From assembly GCF_030867095.1 (NCBI RefSeq), contig NC_081828.1, forward strand, positions 206,483,978-206,547,977: DNA of 64,000 nt, given 5' to 3'. This DNA comes from Alligator mississippiensis. Its lineage: Eukaryota > Chordata > Crocodylia > Alligatoridae. Within the stretch, counting starts at the first letter, position 1. Each line of letters opens with the position of its first letter. The notes below the pieces were generated by a model, which was not told where the DNA came from, made no database searches, and worked only from the letters and a program-made list of their open reading frames with translations. The position numbers were made by a program, and so were the translations under genes. This document shows positions 55,912 to 64,000 of this stretch, one piece after another.

Positions 55912-57728
55912 TTCATAGATGCTAGGGTCAGAAGGGACCTCAACAGATCAAGTCTGACCCCCTGCCTGGACAGGAAAGAGTGCTGGGGTCAGATGACCCC
56001 AGCCAGATGCCTATCCAACCTTCTCTTAAAGACCCCCAAGATAAGGGAGAGCACCACCTCCCTTGGAAGCCCATTCCAAGTTTTGGCCACCCTTACCATG
56101 AAGAAGTTTTTCCTGGTGTCTAGCCTCAATCTGCTCTCTGTCAGTTTGTTACCATTGTTCCTTGTTACCCCAAGCGGCACCCTGGTGAACAGAGCATCTC
56201 TGATTCCTTGCTGTACCCCCCTAATGAAGTAGGTGGCCAGAAGATCACCTCCCAGCCTTCTCTTGTGGAGGCTGAAGAGGTCCAGGTCCCTCAGTCTCTC
56301 CTCATAGGGCTTATCCTGTAAGCCCCTAACTATACGACAGGCCCTCCTCTAGAACCTCTTGAGTCTATCAACATCCTTCTTGAAGTATGGCGCCCAAAAC
56401 TCCACAGTACTCCAACTGCGGTCTGACCAATGCCCCATAGAGTGGAAGTATCACCTGCTTAGTTCTATTTGTCATGCATCTGCATGATAAAGTGCAGTTA
56501 GCTTTGCTCATGATTTTGTCACACTGATGACTCATGTTCATCTTGGAGTCCACTATGACTCTGAGATCCCTTTCTGCTTCTGTGCTGCTGAGAGGGTCAT
56601 TTCCCAGCCAGTAGGTGTGTTGAATATTTTTACACCCTAGGTGCAGCACTCTGTATTTGTCCTTGTTGTCCTGCATCCTCTTGTCTTCTGCCCACTTTTT
56701 TAACCTGTCCAGGTCTGCCTGCAATCGTTCCCTACCCTCCAGCGTATGCACTTCACCCCACAATTTAGTATCATCCACAAAGTTAGACAGAATACACTTC
56801 ACGCCCACATCCAAGTCACTGATGAAGACATTGAAGAACCAAGCCCTGAAGGACGCCACTACCCACATCCTTCCACGTCAATACCAACCCATCTACTACC
56901 AGTCTCTGGGTGTGACCCCCAAGACAATTTGCCATTCACTGGATCATGTAAACATCTATGTCACAGCCTCTTAATTTATTTATGAGAATGGGATGAGATA
57001 CCGTATCAAAGGCCTTCCTAAAATCCAAGAAAATGACATCCACCTCTACTCCTGTGTCTAAGCATTTTGTGACCTGGTCATAAAATGAAACCAGATTAGT
57101 CAGGTGTGATGTGCCTGCTACAAATCCATGCTGGTTGCCCTTCTGCATTATTTTTCCCACTGGACTTGCACAAATATGATACTCAATAATCTTTTCAAAG
57201 ACTTTTCCAAGGATGGAGGTGAGACTGACTGGCCTATAATTACTGGGATCCTCCTTCCTCCCCTTCTTGAAAATAAGGACCACGCTGGCCCTTTTCTAGT
57301 CCTCCAGGACCTGACCTGAGCATCATGAGCACTCCAACAGCCATGCCAGTGGTTCTGCTATGACACCAGCCAATTCCTTCAGAACCTTTGGATGAAGCTC
57401 ATCCAGGCCTGCCGACTTAAAGGCATCCAGTCCATCCAAGTGGCTCTGCACCAAGTCAGCATTGACAGTTGGTGGGCTGGTGTCCCTCTCATGCCCATCT
57501 AAGAACCTATCAGGAGACTTATCTTGACCCTTATTCAGGAACACCAAGGCAAAAAATTCATTTTTGGCCTGCCATATCCATAATGGACCCAGAGGGTCAC
57601 TCTCTGTCTCTGCCGCTGTGTCCCTTCTGACCCAGCCAGGCCAGTGGGCTTTCTGAACTGCTTCCCTGAGGGCCCCCTAATCCCTCAGCCCTGGACATAC
57701 TCTATGGGCCTGTGCTTTGGCCTCAAGG
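55912..57728 (-). mobile_element. CR1 LINE, 1.8 kb, minus strand
   Basis: The 3' end lies at 55912 (ATTCATAGATGCTAGGGTCA). Reading leftward-coded protein gives [108 protein letters not shown] and SAGLDELHPKVLKELAG, from 3' to 5' of the domain. Frames are broken at several places. It is 5'-truncated near 57728. Confidence 0.94.
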
Positions 57729-58254
57729 GCAACAAAAGTTTACAACAGAATCCAAACAAACTGAAAAGAGACAGGCATGTAACGCTCTGCCCTCCTGACT
57801 CACGCATCCTGTGTGTGCGTTGACAGTTATTTCCTCGGCATCCACTCCAGATCCAATGCTTGGCATTGCCCCATCAACAAGCAGACTCCTCTTCGGGACT
57901 CCATCCTGGGTCTCTGGTCAGAGCCCAGTGCTGGCCATGCCGGCTGGGAGCTCTCAGCTACCTCCCAGCTAGTGCCCTCTGTCTTCTCCCCGGCAGCCAG
58001 CTTTTAAATTTCCCAGCCGGCGCTGCTGGCTGATGTCACCATCTCATGCGAGCTCCAACTGCAGAAAGAAGCAGCTAACAAAGCACGGGGGCAGTTTCTC
58101 TCCCAGCTGCCAGCTCACCACCATTGTTTCTGCAGCCAGTAAGCCTTTTCTCATCCCAGGGCTTTTGAGGTTGTTCCCCTGGGGCCATGGGGTTCTCCTG
58201 ACGTGGTCCTTGCCCTGGGAAAGGGGTTTCCACCCCTTTTCTCTTGTCACTCCG
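57729..58254. other. GC-moderate unclassified sequence between CR1 copies
   Basis: No repeat family or coding signal was recognised. Motifs such as CAGCCAGCTTTTAAATTTCC could be promoter-like, but nothing else supports this. Confidence 0.3.
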
Positions 58255-59172
58255 CAACAATATTCATGAATGATCTGGATTTGGGTGTCAGAAGCAGACT
58301 GGTGAAGTTTGCAGATGACAACAAAATGTGGGGAAGTGCAGTCACACTAGAGGATAAGCTGATGATTCAGGCTGACCTGGACAGGCTCGCAAGGTGAGCG
58401 GATCAAAACCTGATGACATTTAGCACAGAGAAATGCAAGGTGCTCCATCATACTTATAGGCTTGGCAGTGCTACACTCACTAGCACCACGACTGAAAGAA
58501 ATTTGGGGGTCATGATTGACCACAAGATGAATATGAGCCACAAATGCAATGCCGCAGCCAGCAAAGCAAATAAAACTATGGCTTGCATCTACCAATGCAT
58601 CTCAAGCAAGACCCAGGAAGTCATCCTCCAGCTTTACTCAGCCTTGGTGAAGCTACAGCTGGAGTACCGGATCCAATTCTGGGCTCCACACTTTAGAAAG
58701 GGCGTGGAGAAGCTTTTGAGAGTCCAGAGGAAAGCCACATACATGATTAGAGGTCAAGAGAGCAGGCCTTATGAGGAGAGGCTGAGAGACATGGGACTTT
58801 TCAGCCTGAAGAAGCGAAACCTCAGGGGTGACTTGATAATAGCCTATAAGTACATCAGGGGTGTGCATCAGGAACTGGGAGAATGTCTCTTCACCAGGGC
58901 CCCCCAGGGAAGACAAGGTCTAATGGTCACAAACTGCTGGGAGACCGTTTTAGACTGGACATAAGGAAAAACTTCTTTAATGTCCGAGTCTCCAGAATCC
59001 GGAACAGACTCCCCCCAGAAGCGGTGCAAACACCTACTCTGGATACTTTTAAGAAACTCCTGGATGCTTACCTTGCTAGAGTGATCTGACCCCAGCTGAC
59101 TTCCTGTCCCCTGGGCAGGGGGCTGGACCAATGATCTCATGAGCTCCCTTCCAGCCCTAATGTCTATGAAAT
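58255..59172 (+). mobile_element. CR1 LINE 3' copy, first of a similar pair
   Basis: It begins inside the RT domain at FMNDLDLGVRSRLVKFADD and passes KCKVLHHTYRLGSATLTSTT, NLGVMIDHKMNMSHKC, YSALVKLQLEYRIQFWAPHF, RNLRGDLIIAYKYIRGVHQE and RIRNRLPPEAVQTPTLDTF. It ends in CCCTAATGTCTATGAA. A 183-codon frame remains (58413-58964). Confidence 0.93.
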
Positions 59173-59633
59173 CGATATAACTGGCAAATTACACCAGAGA
59201 GCATACTCCTATGGTTCAAGGTCAATATCATATGACAGTAAGTTACAGCTGAATAATGTTCATTGGTTGTGCCTATATTTTGTCAGTTCTCCAGCTGCTT
59301 TCCCACAGAGAGATAATGGCTGATGTTTGTTTGTATTCTGCCATCTGGGGCAGATATGAGCTACCACTTTTTCTGAGTTCTGCTTCCTCTCTCTCTCTGT
59401 CCTAACCTCCCCGTGCATGCCCAAAGTGGTGCCCTCAATGAAGAGGCAATGCTAGCCTGCCTGCTTCATAATGTTCAGGCTGCCAGCTACAGACCCATCC
59501 TCTCAACCAGAGCAACTTCATTCCCTGGCTCATGCTCAGTCCTATCAGTCAGTTTTTTAGGTAGTTGCTCCTCCTGCCTGAACACTGAAGTGCTGTCCTT
59601 CAATTCTCAGTATAGTTGCCAACTTCTGCTAAC
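59173..59633. other. Spacer between two CR1 copies
   Basis: No named repeat or gene was found. Confidence 0.35.
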
Positions 59634-60542
59634 TCTTCAACATCTTCATTAATGATCTGGATTTGGGTATCAGATGCAGACTGGCAAAGTTTGCAGACGA
59701 TACTAAACTATGGGGGAAGGTGGTCACGCTGGAAGATAGGCTGGGGATACAGGCCAACCTGGACACGTTCGCAAGGTGGGCGGACCAAAACCTATGGCCT
59801 CCAATGTAGAGAAGAACCAGCAGCATACTTATAGGCTCAGCAGTGCTACGCTTACTAGCATCATCACCAAAAGAGACTTGGGGGTCTTGATTGACCACAA
59901 GATGAACATAAGCCACCAATGCGATGCCATGGCTGGCAAAGCAAACCAAACGCTGGCATGCATCCACTGATGCATCACAAGCGAAACCAGGGACATCATC
60001 CTCCCACTTTACTCAGCCTTAGTGAGGCCACAGCTGGAGTACTGCCTCCAGCTTTGGGCCCCCCACTTCAGGAGGGATGTGAATAAGCTTGAGAGAGTCC
60101 AAAGGAGAGCCACCAATATGATCAAAGGCCAAGAGGGCAAGCCCTAGGAAGAAAGGATGAAGGACTTGGGACTCTTCAGCCTGGAGAAGAGAAGGCTCAG
60201 GGGGAACTTGGTGGCAGCCTACAAGTATATAAGGAGGGTGCATCAGGACTTGTTTACCAGGGCTCGCCAAGGGATAACAAGGTCTAATGGCCACAAACTC
60301 CTGGAAGGCCGATTTAGACTAGACATAAGAAAAAACTTCTTTACAGTCCATGCGTCTAGAGTCTGGAACCAACTGCCCCCAGAGGTGGTGTAAGCACCTA
60401 CTCTGGACTCACTCAAAAGGCATCTGGATGTTTATCTTGCTGGGATATTTTGACCCCAGCAGACTTCCTGCCTATGGCAGGGGGGCTGAACTTGATGATC
60501 TCAAGAAGTCCCTTCCAGCCCCTAATGTCTATGAATCTATGA
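59634..60542 (+). mobile_element. CR1 LINE 3' copy, second of a similar pair
   Basis: It begins FNIFINDLDLGIRCRLAKFADD-like at almost the same CR1 position as 58255. It contains RLSSATLTSIITKRDLGVLI, RRLRGNLVAAYKYIRRVHQD and SRVWNQLPPEVV. It ends CCTAATGTCTATGAATCTAT. It is the same subfamily as the preceding copy, with some small gaps. Confidence 0.93.
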
Positions 60543-61069
60543 CTGTGCCACATCCAAAAAAAAAGAAATACCTTACCAGAGAGATGTGTTTGTTGAGATC
60601 AGGTATTCTCTAGTAAAGACATGTTGCATTGTGATCTTGTAAGGGATGAATTTGGAAAATCAGTGTAAGACTGATACAATTGCAATTGTCTTTGAAGGAG
60701 GGACTTTTTACCCTCATTAAAATTTCAGCAAGTTTTTTTTTTTTTTTAATCAACAAGCCTTAGAGTTTTTTAACAAGTAAAATCTTTTATCAATGTATTT
60801 TGCCGGTCTGATGAAAAAATATTTTTAGCTAATACAGACTATGAGGAAGTAACACATCACATAGTACAATTCACAAGGCACAAATACTGTTAACACCTAG
60901 GAGAACTAAAACTCACTGCAAAACAGCATTAATGGCACTGTGAACTTTGAGTATGTCTGCAGGGAATATAAAATGGAATTTTGGATACAGCAAATACTTT
61001 AGTGAGGCTCTTGCCTTCTTCCTGGTTCCTAAAGATGTAGCCATGACCTTCCAGGCACACAGAACCTCA
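60543..61069. other. Intergenic DNA with a T-run
   Basis: A poly-T run lies near 60730-60748. No gene is seen. Confidence 0.4.
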
Positions 61070-61873
61070 GGGCTAGGGACAGACATTGCACATAAACCAG
61101 TTTAAGTGATCAAAAACTGGTTTAAACCTGTAACAGAACAGATGTTCAGCGCGCATAAATCAGTTTGAAAATGGCTGAAACCAGTTTGGAATAAACCTGT
61201 TTGAACATAGTATCAGACTCAACTGATTTGGATCAAACTGGCTTATGCAATGTCTTTCCCAGATCTCTTCCTGGTTTAAGTTAAATCACAGTCCCCCAGC
61301 ATCCCAGCATGGTCTCCGGGCTGGTGGGGCTCTCTGCTCCACAGCAGGGCTGGCCCCTCCAAACTGCTCCCTGGCTGCAGCTCGGGCAGAAAATTCAGGT
61401 GTCTGCCTGGCTTCCTGGTCCATGCTGTGGGAGACAGGACAAAGTGAAACAGGACAGACTTAGGGCTCTTTGGAGCTAATCAACAGGTAGTTGATAATGT
61501 TCCTCTTTCCTTGGAAAAAAGTTGTTTAAGAAGAGCTTGAACTAATGAGAGATTGGTTTGTTTTGGTAATGGGCTGATAAATGCTGTGTAAACCCCTGCT
61601 GGCTCCCTCACTGATCAGTGGGGGTGGGGAACCTCTCCCTAACCAGAGCCTCCTGCCAGGGCCTGGCTACGCCCCACCTCAGCTCAACAATGTGGAAGGG
61701 AGGGCTGCTCTAGCACACCCCAGCTTCTAGCCTAAACTACTACAGGCATGTGCCTGCATTTTTTCAGTCCAGAGTGCATGTCTGTACAGTTACAAACTGA
61801 TTCAACCTAGCCAGGTTAGACTAAACTGCAAAGATTGGATCAATTCAGCTTTTTGAATGTCTGTCCCTAGCCC
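61070..61873. mobile_element. DNA transposon remnant with 18-bp perfect terminal inverted repeats
   Basis: GGGCTAGGGACAGACATT at 61070-61087 is matched exactly by its reverse complement ending at 61873. The left interior has AAACCAGTTT/AAACTGGTTT subrepeats that fold into a hairpin (61093-61124). No transposase is present. An 8-bp duplication is not evident, so the superfamily stays open. Confidence 0.8.
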
Positions 61874-63593
61874 AGGAGAGACCATTTTGATGAGAAGCAG
61901 CAGTACATTTCTTACTGAGTTCCCCTTATTTTTTGTAAATAGGTACCGTCCTCTTTCATTACACAGGTGAAGAATAAGTCCCCCAACCTTCGAATTGCCA
62001 GCAGAAGTATAACATAGTCACCAGGACAATAGCATATACTACCCTAGGCAAAGCCTAGTTGTTCTGTTAATTTGAAACTGGTCCCAGGGCCTGCAGTCTT
62101 CCATATGTGATATAAAATACAGAACAGCACCAAGCCAGCATGTTCTGTGTAGCAGCCACCCACCTACTATTAATAATTTCTGTGAGATAAGGAGGTTTCA
62201 TGCTTCATGATGCTGAAGAATATATGAGGAAACATAGAAAAGGACTACTATGTCCAGAGTTTCCCAAGATGGGGAAGAGGCTCTTTCACCACCAAATTGG
62301 CTAGCAACTGATGGGGCTTTCATGGCCACACATATCTGAATGTATAGGGGAGTCTTCATGATAGTGTGCTGTTCCTGTACCTTCTGGATAAGCTCTGCAG
62401 ATCTCCAGGAAAGTGCCTGTTGTCATTTGGAAGACCTGAAGCCACTGCTGTTTCTTGCAGATTTGCAGTTATCCTCTTGTCATCTGTAAGTTTTACACAC
62501 CTCTCCAAAACATCCAGCGGGGATGCTATACTTTTTTCTAAAGGCTGGAGAGCAGTCACAGATTAGGAAACCTACTCCCTGGATTGAATATGTGCTGTCA
62601 TTTGCACTGTTCAGTGATGGTGTCCTAACAGTTTTCGTTTGGACTGAACCGAGAGGTCATCTGGACTTTAAAAAGGGGACGAGGGCTCCACAAGACAATG
62701 TAGGAGAAGGATATAAAGGAAGTATGGAGGAAAATAAAGTAAAGATGTGAATAGGACAAAAGTTGTGCAGAGCCTGGATGCCAAGAATAAGAACTTTAAT
62801 CTATTCTTTCCTGGGTTTGCCCATTATAAAATTATACCATCATCGAGCTAGAATCCAGAGATGCAAACAACCCCACGTATCGTCTAACCTCAGAAGGCCA
62901 AGGCAAATTTTCCATAGCTCTGAACAAAATACCCATTCCCTGAATCAGCTTAAGCCAAAAGCAAGCTTTTAAGTATAGTAAAACAATGTTACCTCAAATT
63001 AGAAAACAGTCACTTAGGCTAATAAACACAAAGATTTAATATGAAAGTTCAGAGTGACTTTGGCCAGGAGTCTATGTTTGTATTTTGGTGACTGGTCAAT
63101 ACTTGAACCTCTTGCCCCTGAGCATTTGAGTGTCAATGCTATCTGCCCATACACACAAGCATACAACCCTTCTGTTTATTTGAAACCAAATTCTTTATCA
63201 GTGAATTACAGTTAACTCTTCAGCTTCTCATTCCAGCAATCATTTAACCTTAATTAGGGGGTGGAATATGCTAAAACTAAAGTGTCAGTTCATTCCAAGA
63301 CTAAAACACACGGTTAGCACAATCCAGGACTCTTGGTGAGTGTGAATGATAACAGAGACAAATAGAAACAAAAAGAATTTCATTCAGGGGAACAGTTTCG
63401 CTATCAAGTCAAATGCACAGAGACTGCTGATAGTTGGAGGAAACCTTTTCATGGTCCTGCCTGGCTCCATATAGTATAATGGAAATTTGAATACAATGTG
63501 AATTATATTGCAGTATTTCCACTGATTTCCAATTGTGTTACTGCATGACATAGGATATGAAAGTCCAAGTCTACAGAATTCCTAATGTCAGAA
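61874..63593. other. Intergenic DNA, nothing recognised
   Basis: No exon or repeat that I can name. Confidence 0.35.
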
Positions 63594-64000
63594 GGGCTAT
63601 GTCCAGACGAGCGCAGCCGTGCAGTATGTAGTGCCACAGACACATCTGCAGCTCTACATACCGCATGTGCAATTGTTTTTTGTGCTGCAAAGGAGCAACA
63701 CGGAGGGTTGTTTTGACCCCTGGATATCCAGGGGTCAAAATAACCTGTGGGGAAAAAAAGCAGAGTGGCACATACGGCGGCAATGTGTGCTGCTCGAAGC
63801 CTAAGCCTGGCCAGCCAGAGTCTCACTCCACAGCTAGCTAGGATCCACATGGCAAGATCACCACTGCTGCAGCCCTGGGAGGCCCCCAGTACCCCAGGTA
63901 AGGCTGCTGGGGCCAGCCCAGTGCTGGACCCAGCCTCCTCTACCCCACCAATGGTATTTGCCGCATGCCAGAGTGTACATGGCACAGGCACTCCTCGGGG
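63594..64000. mobile_element. DNA transposon remnant, left end, running off the window
   Basis: GGGCTATGTCCAGACGAGCG at 63594 resembles terminal repeats of reptilian DNA transposons. A near-perfect 40-bp palindrome centres on GGATATCC at 63706-63745. The other end would lie beyond base 64000, so completeness cannot be judged. Confidence 0.5.

Noticed and set aside
38572-64000. Search for exons of KMT2C or another gene downstream
   Set aside because: No PHD, SET or other host-gene motif was recognised; all substantial frames are LINE or repeat derived.
1-64000. CRISPR array, operon, phage or other microbial system
   Set aside because: Intron-bearing vertebrate gene, CR1/hAT repeats and lack of dense coding exclude a microbial window; no regularly spaced short repeats were found.
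1-64000. tRNA, rRNA or snRNA genes
   Set aside because: No cloverleaf with A and B boxes and no recognisable RNA gene sequence was noticed, though a covariance search could not be run.

Overview
The window looks like a stretch of a sauropsid genome, most likely crocodilian. The interspersed repeats are dominated by CR1 LINEs whose 3' ends finish in TCTATGAATCTATGA-type tails, alongside many hAT and Tigger-like DNA transposon remnants. The species call is inference; the CR1-rich, non-mammalian character is seen directly.

One host protein-coding gene is supported, and it is intact: XRCC2 (RAD51 paralogue, homologous recombination) on the + strand. It has three coding exons at 18053-18091, 27301-27382 and 37856-38571. 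All splice sites are canonical, the exon sizes (39, 82 and 716 nt) and phases match those known for human XRCC2, and the spliced product is 278 residues with Walker A and Walker B motifs. A CpG island with NRF-1, CCAAT and Sp1-type motifs lies immediately upstream. No exon of a neighbouring gene was recognised.

Layout. 1-4072: a CR1 fragment running off the left edge, then mostly non-coding DNA with small transposon remnants. 4073-11420: an LTR retroelement on the - strand, invaded by a second, related LTR element on the + strand at 6289-10054. Both keep paired LTRs and perfect 5-bp target duplications, carry only gag-like coding traces and have no visible pol. 11421-17790: intergenic DNA with CR1, hAT and Tigger-like remnants. 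17796-38571: XRCC2. Intron 1 carries foldback DNA transposons and a 0.2-kb inverted duplication; intron 2 carries an ancient CR1/L3-like LINE, DNA transposons and two minus-strand CR1 pieces. 38572-64000: gene-free DNA with CR1 copies on both strands, an RTE/L2-like LINE, a three-deep transposon nest at 46446-50034, an unclassified 2.5-kb repeat-rich insertion at 40592-43068, and further DNA transposons to the right edge.

No microbial-type system, CRISPR array, operon or RNA gene was recognised. The most unusual material is the nested pair of gag-only LTR elements, each with a zinc-finger-like motif at the start of its gag region and a short ORF behind a splice-acceptor-like tract near the 3' LTR.
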